Source: Nannochloropsis salina CCMP1776 (Eukaryota > Sar > Eustigmatophyceae > Eustigmatales > Monodopsidaceae). Taken from it: a stretch of DNA of 64,000 bases. A program made the position numbers and the translations under genes. This document shows, in pieces, positions 1-10,167 of the stretch (positions within the stretch are counted from its first letter, which is position 1; every line of letters starts with the position of its first letter). The stretch covers positions 705,881 to 769,880 of the forward strand of contig SDOX01000011.1 in the NCBI GenBank assembly GCA_004565275.1. The letters run 5' to 3'. The notes under the pieces were generated by a model. The model had not been told where the DNA came from. It did not search any database and was given only the letters and a program-made list of their open reading frames with translations.

Positions 1-1407
1 ATCAAATTTCTCGACAAATCCCTCAAGCTGTATCCCTTGGCGGGAGTGGAGGCACTTAAAGCACGGGCCGAGTCCGAGTGGGAGCGATCAACCGGCAGTA
101 CCAGCCGGAATGGCGGCGGCAGCAATAATGCGAATGCGGATGGTGGTGCGGGGCAATTACCACGACGACGAGCGCCGGGGGGCGGAGGCGAGGGTGGTGG
201 AGGAGGGTCAAAAGCCGGTCAAAATGGACGCTCGTACTCGGAGGAGCAGGTGGTGGCGTGTCGCACTATCATTCAGTCGAAGAAGAAGGGGCATTACGAG
301 GTGTTGAGCGTCTCGCGTACAGCCACGGACGATCAAATAAAGAAGTCGTACCGGAAGCTGGCCCTGAAGTTCCATCCTGACAAGAACGCGGCGCCCCAGG
401 CGGACGAGGCCTTCAAGGTAAGAAGTTGCGTCGATTAAAGTGTGCTTGTCTTAGACTTCATAATTCGGCTCTGCATTTGTGCCTGGTCGCCAAGATCACC
501 GTGACTTTAGCTGCCCCCATTCCATGGCTTCAGGCTATCAGCACGGCCTTCCAGGTCCTCAGCGACCCGGACAAGCGGCGGTCCTACGACCAGTTCGGCG
601 ACGACGACGGCACAGAGGGGATGGGCGGCCAAGCGCACCCCTTCCGACACGCAGATGTCTCGCCCGAGGAAATCTTCAATATGTTTTTCGGCGTGAACGG
701 TGGCGGTCGGCCCGCAAACTTCCGTGTCTACAGGTCTCACCATGACCAGCGCAACCCTTTCTTCCGGTACCAGCAGCAGCAGCAGCAGCAGCGACAGGGG
801 CAGGCTCAGCCTCCTCTCGGGTGCGTGGGAGGGGGGACGGGGGGGTTGGAGCATAGGGCAGAGGGACGTAGAAGGAGGGCGGGGGGGTTGCCGGAGGCCG
901 ATGGTGACTCAATCCAGCCTGCGGGAGTACTAATGCGAGGACGCTCCTGACTTATGCCTTCAACCTTTTCAACCCTCCTCTCACAGCGCCCTGCCCCAAG
1001 TCCTGCAGCTCCTCCCCGTTCTCCTCCTGCTCTTCCTCTCCCTCTTCTCCTTCCCTCAGGAGAGCGAGCGGGCCTTCTCCCTGCATCGCACAGATCGGCA
1101 CCCCCTGCAGCGGTCCACCTCCATGGAGCACATCCTCCCCAACATCCCTTACTTCGTCGGCCAGTCCTTTGGACGCGACTACGCGCGAGACCGGCGCCGG
1201 CTCTTCCAAGTGGAGAGGGAGGTCCAGCAATCCTACTTGTACGACCTGCAGCGCCAGTGCGAGGGGCAGAAGCAGAACAAGGTCCGACGGGTGCAGGCGG
1301 CGCGAAGGCTGTTCAATGCGGAAGAGCGCGCCAAGCGGATGGCGGAAGCGGACGCGCTCCCTTTGGAGGCCTGCCGTCTCTTTCAAGAGGCCACCCGGCT
1401 GTTGTAA
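1..1407 (+). CDS. DNAJB12/DNAJB14-type J-domain co-chaperone, 5' end cut off by window
   Basis: Model: exons 1-417, 534-820 and 987-1407 (374 residues in the window, frame open from base 1). The start codon lies upstream of the window. The first residues ([13 protein letters not shown]) match the N-terminal region that precedes the J domain in DNAJB12/14. The J domain follows at about residues 97-165 with the HPD tripeptide, then a glutamine run coded by CAG repeats, then a hydrophobic segment at the start of exon 3 and a C-terminal DUF1977-like region rich in charged residues. In this family the J domain faces the cytosol and the protein sits in the ER membrane, recruiting Hsp70 for ER-associated degradation. 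Both introns have GT-AG ends and restore frame. Orthology is well supported; the exact partner is family knowledge. Confidence 0.9.
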
Positions 1408-1911
1408 GAGGTCAAGGGGTCGCAAAGCAGTCTGTACAGTGCTCAATGGAGGGAGGTCTGGCGGTATTTTTGCACGCTGAATAGGAGACTCTATGGGGGC
1501 GCGCGGCCGGGATGGGGGAGGGGGAGGTAGGAGGACGCTCATCAAGAGGCATGTGTATTGCTGGATGATCTGGGCTCGTTGGGCAACGCTCTGCGAAAGC
1601 CCATTAAAAGGAAAGAACGATTGCGCAGCGGATGACTCACGGGCAGACACGCCCCTCGCCTGAGCCAGGGGAGAGAAACGTGCCTTGTCGGAGGACCTGA
1701 CCGTGCAGAGGTCAATTCTAACTTCCCCATCTTTCTTCTTTGGGAAAACAAAAGCCGGTCGCACATACAGCCGAAACTGCGCACAGATCGCCGCGTGACC
1801 GCGTTGAGTCCACACCCCCCAAGCAACTAAACCCGTGAGGGCCTTACTGCCCGTTCGTCCCACCCTTCCCTCCACCCGTCCGCCTGTGCCGGCCTTCCCC
1901 TAGACCGGCCC
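1408..1911. other. Convergent 3' intergenic region, no gene seen
   Basis: About 500 bases between the stop of the DnaJ gene and the stop of the oppositely oriented ATP-synthase subunit gene. An open frame on the minus strand here has no recognisable protein features. It presumably holds the two 3' UTRs. Confidence 0.5.
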
Positions 1912-2443
1912 CTAATGGTGCCCATGAGCGCCACCCTCCTTCTTAGGGGCGAGGAAGTCTTGGTAGTAGGGGCTCTCTTCCCGGTCCTTGTCCGTGATGC
2001 CGGCGTTGATTTTCAGTCCCAGTCCGAAGAAGACCACGCTGAGGGACAGGAATGAGAACAAGTAGAGTGCAAACATGAGCAAGACAATAAAGGTTTTGAT
2101 AAACGGGAAATCATTGACAGACCGTATTACGCGACAAGGAAATTGGTAGCACCCGATTAAGCACAAAATCACATCTCCCATCCGAACATATACTTCCCCC
2201 TGCACGAAGCAACTTCCTGTACCTCATCTCTACCATCTTTCACAAAAAAAGCCTTGCCATCAGTCTGCATCGTGCCTTAACCTTTCGCGTCCCCTGAACT
2301 TAACTATACATATACATATATATATATACGACTTCCCCACTTTTAGTTACTTACGCGGCCCCAACGGCGAACTCCCTGAAGCCCGGGCGCATTACCTCTT
2401 TGACCACGAAGTCTCGGAAAGGAAGATTCCACCAGTTGGGCAT
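1912..2443 (-). CDS. Small mitochondrial ATP synthase F0 subunit (plant 6-kDa / ATP6-small type), 71 aa
   Basis: Model: exons 2443-2355 and 2038-1912 on the minus strand. The intron begins GTAAGT and ends with a strong pyrimidine tract and CAG; the join keeps phase. The product is only 71 residues. It starts MPNWWNLPFRDF, has one short membrane-spanning stretch (VGAAVVFFGLGLKI), then a motif read as NAGITDKDREESPYYQDF, and ends GGAHGHH. The order of a basic aromatic N-terminus, one helix, and a G-[IL]-T-x-[ED]-D-x4-SP-[YF] motif is what I know from the plant mitochondrial ATP synthase 6-kDa small subunit. It would sit in the inner mitochondrial membrane as an accessory F0 part. The family assignment rests on a short motif and is moderate; the gene model itself is firmer. 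The intron holds a TA-rich run near 2307-2330. Confidence 0.6.
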
Positions 2444-3275
2444 GGCTCTCTTTGTGATCGGACTATCTAAAGCACGTGTGATTGCGAGAAATTAGATTGT
2501 TGCCAGTGATTGCTCACTCATGCAAAGACGGGTGCGAGAGAAGAGATGGGCTTCGAGATAGGAGATCCCTGTGCATCAAGATGCCGAGTCTCATAGGACA
2601 AGCCAATCCTTACTTGGGGCCCGGGGTCGTGTTGATCGCTCAAGCATCGAGGCGCACATGCCACATCCTAATCCGAACACCCTGGGAACCAAAAGAAGGG
2701 TTATAGGCAAAGGCCGCGTTTCTGCCTCGACCGGCACCGGGAGACAAAGATGAGCCGGCCTCGGGCCCCCAACCCCTCGATGTCCCGCACCTTGCCTTCA
2801 GTCATTCTCCCTACCTCCGTCTCACCAATCCATTCACTTCCCCGACAACGACTGTAAATGCGGTGGCTGGCGGATTGGCGGCGCGCCCCTGAGCTTGCGC
2901 GGCACTAACAGAGAGGCAGGGCTGTCCACGCATGGTGCCCTCTCGCTCGCCCCGCCTCGCCTCGGGTCAGCCGGTCTCCCTGTGCTGCCGCCATCCCAGC
3001 GCGACGCTTTTGTCCACCTTTTTGTCGCTCACAATAGAAATCCTGTGTCTTCAGCATGTCAATGTGCGCAAACCAAACTGTTTCTGCTCGTCTGTGAAGC
3101 CTAGGCAAGGCGTAGTCGCCCATTACAGCGGGGCAGACTTCCATCCACTAACCTCTTCCCCCCCCGGCCCTACCTTGTGTTCTTTTTATTTTCCCCGACT
3201 TCAGGCCTCTTTAGGAGGAGCTGAGCGGTTGTATTGTAATTTCACGCTGTGCCTTTGGTATCTCGAGACACTACC
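2444..3275. promoter_or_regulatory. Divergent intergenic region between ATP-synthase subunit and U2AF65
   Basis: About 830 bases between two start codons facing away from each other. Short open frames on both strands lack codon or domain support. It should contain both promoters and 5' UTRs; I see no clear TATA box or other named motif. Confidence 0.45.
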
Positions 3276-5858
3276 ATGGACGATGAATCGGGCGTGAAGA
3301 CACGTGTGGACGAGGGGCGGGCAACCCAGCACATCGCAGAGAAGGTACGGTCCTGGGAGACGACGCTGTGTGCTCTTTAAGTGGCGAGTGTCCGTGATGT
3401 ACTCCCCGCTGATGCATCCTTTACCTCCTGTATGCTGCGCTGACAAACTTTGAACGGAACGTCAAATTTTACATCTCTTCAGGATTCAGACGCAGCCCCT
3501 GAGGACCACGGTTCGAGCGGAGAAGCTGCGACTACGGTAGTAGAAACGGGTATGGTCAAGAAAAGCTCCGACGATGAGGGCTCGCGAGAGGAAAGTAAAG
3601 ACCGAAAGAAGAAGAAAGACAAAAAGGAGAAGAAGGAGAAGAAAAGCAAGAAAGAAAAGAAAGAGAAGAAGCGGAGCCACAGAGACGAGGGCTCGGGAGG
3701 GGAAGATGGCGAGAGGAGGAAGAAGCGGAAGGAGAGGGAGGACGATTTGCAAGGAAAAGAGGAGCCTGAAGAATCGGACGAGGATTTTCAGAGAGAGAGA
3801 GCGAGGCGCAGGGAAGATCGCCGGGATGTGCGAGATTACGAGGTGAGAGGGCGTCGACCCTACGACCGACAGCGCTCCCGCTCTCCTCCACGCCCTCGGA
3901 ACAGACAAGCGCGACGGCGGAGCCCCAGCCCGCCACGCGGGCGAATGCGTGACAATGGGAGACGTGGAGGCCCAATGCGACGATCTAGGTCTCGCTCTCG
4001 CTCTCGCTCTCGCTCGCGGGACCGTGGCAGCAGGGGCAGACGTTGGGGAGGGCGTCGCTCTCGGTCGGCAGGGCGCTCGGCCTCCCCCCGGGCGAAGTCG
4101 CGGAGTCGCAGTGGCTCTTCCTCCCGGCGCCGGCACCAGAAGAAGGCGAATTCGGACGATGAAGAGGAGAGCAATGGGGGGAAAGAGGAGGAGTTGGAGC
4201 CGGGGTGGGTGGACGTGGTGAAGGAGGGGGGGATGGGCGGGCCTCTGCCGAGTCTGCAGGACATGCTCGGTCAGAACAGGGGCATGGGGGTCATGCAGGC
4301 TCTCCAAAAGATCGAACAGATCAAGCAGCTCCGCGTCTTTGCTGTCCAGGCGGCAGGGCAGGCGCAGCAGCTTTTGGTGAACACCTTGGCGGCCGCGCGA
4401 CTGGCAGCAGCCTCGCCCGTCACCCTGGCCGACTCTACCAAGCCTGCCAGGCAGCTCTACGTAGGGAACCTGCCAGTGGGGGTGCTCGGGCCGCAGCTTG
4501 CCGAGTTTTTGAGCGCGGCTATGCAGCAGATGCAGCTGACGATGGGCCCGGGCAGCCCAGTGGTAGGCATCTGGATGAGCCCCGACGGCCGCTTCGCCCT
4601 TGTCGACTTCCGCAGTCTGGACGAGGCAAACAAAGCGCTGGCCTTGGACAAGCTGCCGGTGGGCGGCGGGACGATGCAGCTTCGCGTAGGCCGGCCGACA
4701 GACTACCGGGAGTTTTATGAGACGCTGGTACGTCACATAGGGGCGGGGGCGGGGGAAGGGAGTGTGGGGTGCGAGGCTCTCAATTGCTCTCTGACTCGAG
4801 TATCCGCGGCTGATCATTCGCTCCACCCAACCTCACAGTTAAAAATGACTGAAGCTAATGCTCTTTCAGCCACGGTTCAGCACGCTGTGGGTGCGTCGTC
4901 AGGCGCCGCCTCCGCCGCCTCTCTCGGCGCGGGCACAACCCCCGGGTCCCTATCAGCGACGTCTCTTGCTGGCGGCGGCGTGGTGGGAGCTCCGGCAGCC
5001 CAGACAGCGCTAGCAGCTGCTTCGAGCTCCGCGCAGTCGCAAGGCCAGTTTTTAATGCTGGCCAACGTGCCAGGCATCCTGGGCGAGGTGGACGTTCGCG
5101 CGCTTCTGGAGCCCTTCGGGCAGCTCAAGAGCTTTAATATGCTCAAGGACAAGGAGGGAATGTCCAAGGGGATCGCTATTTTCGAGTACGAGGACAAGGC
5201 GCAGGCGGGGCTCGCGCTCAAGGGTTTGGCTGGGCTGGACCTGGGGGGAAAGCGCCTGAGCATCCAGGAGATACCGGCCCATCAAGCCAGCATGCTTCTA
5301 CGGCCTGTGGCCACGGCCAGTGGGTCCACGGGGGCGTCCGAGGAGGAAGGAGGATCTGTGGTGATCCGCCTGCAGAACATGCTGGCGGGTGACACGGACG
5401 CGGAGGAGGTGGAGGAGATCAAAGAGGAGGTAATGGACGAGTGCCGGAAGTACGGGAACGTTGTTTCGGTGCACATGGACCCAGCGCAAGGCTTTATCTT
5501 CGTCGAATTCGGCAGCGCCCGGGCTTCTAAGCGTGCACAGACGCGCCTGGAGGGTCGCTCCTTTGACGGACGAACCATCAGGTGCCGGTACTACCCGCTG
5601 GAGGCATACCTGAGGCGCGACCTGCACGCGGACCCGCTCGAGGAAGACATGGCTCCCGCGGAGGCTTCTGTCGGAGAATCAGCGGGCGGCAATGGAACGA
5701 CAGAGACTGGTGGCCCAGAAGATGGGGTGATGTCGCTTTCTCTGGGCAAGAAGGAGGAAGAGGGAGGAGAGGGGGCGCGCGAGGAGGGGAAGGAGGACCC
5801 GCCGGAAGAGCCCTTGCTTGTGGCCGTCCCACAGGCCGTGGAGGAAGACTTAGACTAG
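3276..5858 (+). CDS. U2AF2: Splicing factor U2AF large subunit (U2AF65)
   Basis: Model: exons 3276-3344, 3483-4727 and 4839-5858, 777 residues. It recognises the polypyrimidine tract at 3' splice sites. An acidic/lysine-rich start is followed by an arginine-serine domain (about residues 120-230) whose core is coded by a CTCGCT hexamer run. Three RNA-recognition motifs follow: RRM1 from about 346 (RNP2 LYVGNLPV, later FALVDF), RRM2 from about 508 (FLMLANVPG), and a third, U2AF-homology motif from about 612 (VVIRLQNM) with the RxF loop as GRSFDGR, the surface that binds tryptophan ligands in SF1. The tail is acidic. The first exon codes 23 residues and ends in phase 0. The second intron is 111 bases and open in frame, so retention would add 37 residues to the RRM1-RRM2 linker. 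The long RS region makes it larger than animal U2AF65 (about 475 residues). Confidence 0.93.
3990..4016 (+). repeat. CTCGCT hexamer microsatellite coding RS dipeptides
   Basis: A short run of imperfect CTCGCT units inside the U2AF65 gene, read in frame as repeated Arg-Ser. A coding microsatellite; its length could vary between strains without breaking frame. Confidence 0.8.
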
Positions 5859-6125
5859 GACGCCCTTGTCCGTGAAGGAGTAATGGATACACACAAGAAA
5901 GAAAACGTGAGCGAAGCGCGGACGGGATGACGAGATACTTTGTGTTTCTTTCCCCTCGCGCACGTCCCCCTTATCGGTGGCGGGCGCCCTGTGATCCAAA
6001 CCCTCTGTGCATGCAGATCATCAATTTCCTATCCATTGCGGCACACGCCATATGTACAGTCCTTGACTTTATACGAAAGGAATTTGTCTTGATCCTCTCG
6101 GTGACGACCCCACGACCCGTCCACT

Positions 6126-7607
6126 CTATGCAGCCTTCTTTCGCGGGTGAATACTCAGACAATGCAGGCCTAGATAAGCACATATGTCCTCCGTGGCGCC
6201 TACTGAAAAGTACGCATATACGACTGTGATAAGAGCCACGTAGAGCCACATGACAACAACGTCCGGCAAAGGCAAGCTTTGACCGCCCCACTGCGCTCCT
6301 AAGGCGGAGATTGGCTCGGAAAGAAGCCGGCAGTGGGTATTCGCGAGCACCAGGACCTGGGGGAGGACGGGCAGGATCAGCTCTGCTGAGCCAAAGGGCT
6401 GCTTGGCCATGTGACTGACAATCATCCGCGTGGATAGGTAGGCCATCGTGAGGCCGAGCGCCAGCAGGACCCCCACCGGGTGCTCGAGGAAGACGTGCTG
6501 CCCGTGCCCGACCGTCCACATGGCTCCCAACAGGAAGGACAGCAAGACCGGCAGCAGCTGCCGCACCGCCTCCCGCCGCCCTAAGACCTTGTTCCCCACC
6601 TCCCCCACCGGGAGACTGCGCGCTTGCCCCGACAGGAGGACCCGGTACAAGCTACCGAGCGACACCCAGAGGGTGAGCAGGCACCCCCAGGTGAGACCCA
6701 CAGCCTTCACCGTGACGACCATCGCGCCTTCGTGCACGCCGAGCCGAAGCACAGACTTGTCCCAAAAGGACGCGCCAAAGGTTGCTGTCACCAATAGGAT
6801 GATAATCTGGACGATTTGCCCCTCTGTGACGCCTATATAGCCGTTGTTGGTCATCATGAGGCCCGTGTGGTACTCCTCCCACTGGCCCATGAAGAAGGCG
6901 AAAAAAATGTTGAACAAGACCGTCAGCATCAGCCAAGGATGGTCCCCCAGTCTCCAGGTGGCCGCCAAGACGGTAAAGATGAACACCGCGTTAAGCGCGT
7001 CGCACCCGTGGTCGAAAAGCTCGCCCAGAGGGGAGGACGTGCCCGTGCGCCTCGCCTGTTTCCCGTCGATCGCGTCCAGCGTCTGGTAGGCGAAGAGACT
7101 AAAGGCGCAAAAGACGGCAACGTGGGGCGACATAGGTGCCGTCAAGCTTTTGTCGACGACTACAGTAAGTGCCGCCGAGGCGAGCATGAAGGCGAGGCCC
7201 AAGAGAGTAACCAGATTGGGCGCGACCCACAGGGGGAGCCATTGGACGGCCCAATTCCAGAAGTGATTGAGCACACGATCCAGGAATGTCGAGGACCCGG
7301 AGACATACCTGTAAGTGGCCACGCCTTCTAATGCTAGCTCTGAGAGAACCCACCTGGGGGTACGTTTCCCAAGTGTGCACCAAGAAATGTGACAAAAGTG
7401 CATGAATACACGCCTCGGGGGTCGAATCCCGACCTGTTCCCGAAACAACAAAGTCTTTCCAACTCTGTGTCCTTCCCTACGAAGCCAACACGCGCGGGGA
7501 GCAGATAACACACAACCCCCAACCACTTTCATGTCCTACCTGCTGCTGCCCCCCGGCCGCTCGGTCGGAGGCTGGACTCCATTGTGCGGGCAGACACTTT
7601 TGCGCAT
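6126..7607 (-). CDS. CDP-alcohol phosphatidyltransferase: choline/ethanolamine phosphotransferase
   Basis: Model: exons 7607-7540 and 7353-6126 (431 residues); phase 2 at the junction gives SRWVLSEL. It transfers phosphocholine or phosphoethanolamine from the CDP-alcohol to diacylglycerol, the last step of the Kennedy pathway, in the ER membrane. The family signature runs at residues 119-141 with every key residue: DG, AR eight residues before the G, and two aspartates in the form GELFDHGCD. About eight to ten hydrophobic segments follow the signature. The N-terminus YRYVSG and the WVAPNLVTLLG stretch match the CPT1/EPT1 subgroup rather than cardiolipin or phosphatidylinositol synthases. Choline versus ethanolamine preference cannot be read from the sequence. 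The C-terminus ends HPRKKAA, basic like many ER membrane proteins. It faces the thiamine gene across a 248-base shared promoter region. Confidence 0.92.
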
Positions 7608-7855
7608 GGCACCCTCGGCTGCCCTCGACCCGTGCCGGCTCTCGTTTAGGCCTTACGCGTCGTCCCGGGGTGTTGCTACCGAGTAGGGATGGGTAGGAAT
7701 GGGGGCGATGAGCACGCGAGCAGAGCGCTCCTGTCGCTGGCGTTCGAGTCCAGCTGAAGGCGACCGGCATGCATTAATTCGTATGTTCCCGGTGTTGCGG
7801 CTCGTCGGACATTGGATTCACCGCTCTAGTTGATTCGCAGCTCACACATATACAT
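7608..7855. promoter_or_regulatory. Short shared divergent promoter region (phosphotransferase / ThiD-ThiE)
   Basis: Only 248 bases separate the two start codons, so both promoters and 5' UTRs must lie here. I looked for a thiamine pyrophosphate riboswitch (the CTGAGA and ACCTGA elements) and did not find one. Confidence 0.5.
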
Positions 7856-9770
7856 TTGAACAAACTAATAAAAGGCTTCCATCATTCGTTGCAGCCTTCG
7901 ATGGTTTTGTACCCCCGTGTCCATTTCTGCCTGCTCCTAGTACTCGCCTCCCTAGCCCTAGGATCGACGACAGCGGAGGCCTTCGTGCCGGCGACTGCAA
8001 GTAGGAAGCCGTGGCGCGACGCCGGGCCTAACACCATCATGGCGAGTTCGATAACGGAAAGCGGCCGCAGCAGCGAATATGACGTCGCGGGCGGTCCTCC
8101 ACTCCCAGCATTGCCAATCGTGTGGAGCATTGCGGGCTCTGACTCCGGTGGAGGGGCTGGCGTCCAGGCCGACCTTCAGGCATTCCACGCCCTAGGGTGC
8201 CACGGCTGCAGTGTCATCACGGCATTGACAGCTCAAAATAGCCACCAGGTATGCAAGGTGGAGGTATCGAGCCTAGACATGCTGCGTACGACGCTGGCCA
8301 CCCTGGAAGATGACATGCCGGCAAAAGCGATCAAGATAGGGATGCTGGCGACGGCCGATGTGGTGAGAGCGGTCGGAAATTTCTTATCTGAAAAGGCTAC
8401 GGAAGGGTCTCTGGGAGCCGTCATCTGTGATCCCGTTATGGTGACGTCCAGCGGGTCTGTGCTTCAAGACGAGTTAGCCCGCCAGGCTATGATCGACACC
8501 ATCTTCCCTCGCGCCACACTCATAACCCCCAACAAGCATGAGGCGGAAATGCTCGTCGGCTACACTCTACGGGCACCCGAGGACGTGGAGAGAGCAGCGC
8601 ACGATCTGCTTGCCATGGGCAAGAGTGGAGCGGTGTTGGTCAAGGGCGGCCATGCCCTGGACGGTCTGGGCGGAGAGGAGTCTGCTTCAGGAGAGGGCCT
8701 GGTCGACGCCGCTGTGGCCCAGGACTACCTGCTGGAGAGCAACGGGAAGCCTGGCTCGTGGATTACCTCCCCGCGACTGGAAAACCAAAACACGCACGGC
8801 ACGGGCTGCACTCTCTCCTCGGCTGTAGCGGCCTTTTTAGCGCAGGACCTGCCCCTGGTGGACGCGGTGGTGTTGGCCAAGGCCTACGTCAGTCAGGGCA
8901 TCCGGGCAGCAAGAAAGCTGGGCCGCGGGCCGGGTCCCGTTCAACAGACAGGATGGCCGGCCAGTGCTTCAGATTTTCCTTGGTAATTTAGCACATGACG
9001 GGCAATACTCGGTTTGCATCCAAACGTTCGGCTTCAGCCGCATCACCGGCAGGTCATTTTCTAAGCGCTTCCTCTCTGCACATTTCGATAGGGTTACATC
9101 GCGTGTCGAGGAGGGATCAAAAAAGCGTCCAGGCCCTTTTCCAGAGTGCGAGCGGGACATGGGCCTGTACGCGTGCGTGGCCTCGGCCGTCTGGGTGCAG
9201 CGCCTTCTCGAGCTGGGCGTCAAAGACATTCAACTGCGAATCAAGGACCGGCCGGCGCTGGAGCTGGAACACGAGGTAGCGAAAGCCGCTGAAAGCTGCC
9301 GCAAAGCCAAGGCCCGCCTGTGGGTGAACGATTACTGGGAGCTGGCTGTTCGGTACAAGGCGTACGGGCTACACGTGGGCCAAGAGGACCTGGACCGGCT
9401 GATGACCTCGCCCGACCTCCCTTTGGTCGCTGTCAAAAATGAAGGCATTCGGCTTGGTATTAGCACGCACACCTTCGCCGAGCTGGGACGCGCCATCGCT
9501 CTTCGCCCGTCGTACATATCGTTGGGGCCCATTTTCTCCACCACGTCGAAGAAGGTACGGTTCGGTCCTCAGGGCCTGGCCCGCCTGCGACAGTGGCGTC
9601 ATCTGGTTAACGTGCCGCTGGTAGCCATCGGGGGCATCGGCCTCGAGGCAGCACAGGGAGTTCGGGATGCGGGGGCGGATGGGATATGCGTGATATCAGC
9701 TCTCACGCAAGCGTCGGATGTGGCCCAGGCTGTGCATGCCTGGCGTGCGGTCCTCCGGACAGGAAAGTAA
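7856..9770 (+). CDS. Plastid-targeted bifunctional thiamine enzyme: HMP-P kinase (ThiD) fused to thiamine-phosphate synthase (ThiE)
   Basis: Model: exons 7856-8982 and 9038-9770, 619 residues. The N-terminal half phosphorylates hydroxymethylpyrimidine (phosphate); the C-terminal half joins HMP-diphosphate to the thiazole phosphate to give thiamine phosphate, the same domain order as plant TH1. ThiD signs: GSDSGGGAGVQADL near residue 94 and HGTGCTLSSA near 312. ThiE signs: QLRIKDR, GLHVGQEDL, GISTHTFAEL, YISLGPIFSTTSK, VPLVAIGGIG. The halves are joined by a 55-base intron (GTAATT to TTCAG) whose removal keeps phase; without splicing the first half would stop at 8986, so two separate genes is the alternative reading. 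The start region is a signal peptide ending AEAF followed by VPATASRK, a stramenopile plastid presequence. No riboswitch seen. Confidence 0.88.
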
Positions 9771-10167
9771 AGGAATACGCAAACGCAGAAACAAAAAAAT
9801 GAAGCGCGCGCACAGCTCCCGCTAGTGTCCTTGCACATTCAGACCAATGTCCACCATGTGGCTGTATGTCTGTGGTTCTTCGTTCACTTCCTAGCGTCAT
9901 ATGGAGGTTGTAAAGCGGGTGCGATGGCTCGTTCTTCCCACAAATGATCACGGCACCCTGCCAGCAACTCAGATTGCTTTTCAAAACCAAGCACGCCGTC
10001 AATAAATTTCCACGCGGCATCTGTCAACGCACAAAAGCAGCGTCCTGCGCGGATCAAAATCATGCTCTCAAGTCCATGGGCACCAATTCACACCTTTTCG
10101 ATATTTTGCTAACCTAAATGGACCCAACTTACTTTCTGTGTTGACTGCAACCTGAGCTCTCATTTGT
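9771..10167. other. Convergent 3' intergenic region with AATAAA at 10001
   Basis: About 400 bases between the stop codons of the thiamine gene and the nucleoporin gene. It contains AATAAA at 10001-10006 on the plus strand, a possible but distant polyadenylation signal. Nothing else recognised. Confidence 0.4.

Noticed and set aside
952-1875. Minus-strand open frame of 307 codons
   Set aside because: Overlaps the last exon of the DnaJ gene and its 3' region; no recognisable protein features.
3486-4826. Minus-strand open frame of 446 codons
   Set aside because: Opposite the lysine/arginine-rich and RS part of U2AF65; composition artefact.
7720-7765. Possible tRNA T-arm (GTTCGAGTCC flanked by GCTGG/CCAGC)
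   Set aside because: The loop is nine rather than seven bases, and no D-arm, anticodon arm or acceptor stem can be built around it.
8964-9770. ThiE as a separate gene starting at 8964
   Set aside because: The extra N-terminal residues have no targeting or conserved character, while a GT-AG intron joins ThiD and ThiE in phase, and the same fusion order is known in plants.
7608-10167. Thiamine pyrophosphate riboswitch near the thiamine gene
   Set aside because: Searched both sides and the 55-base intron for the conserved CTGAGA and ACCTGA elements; none found.
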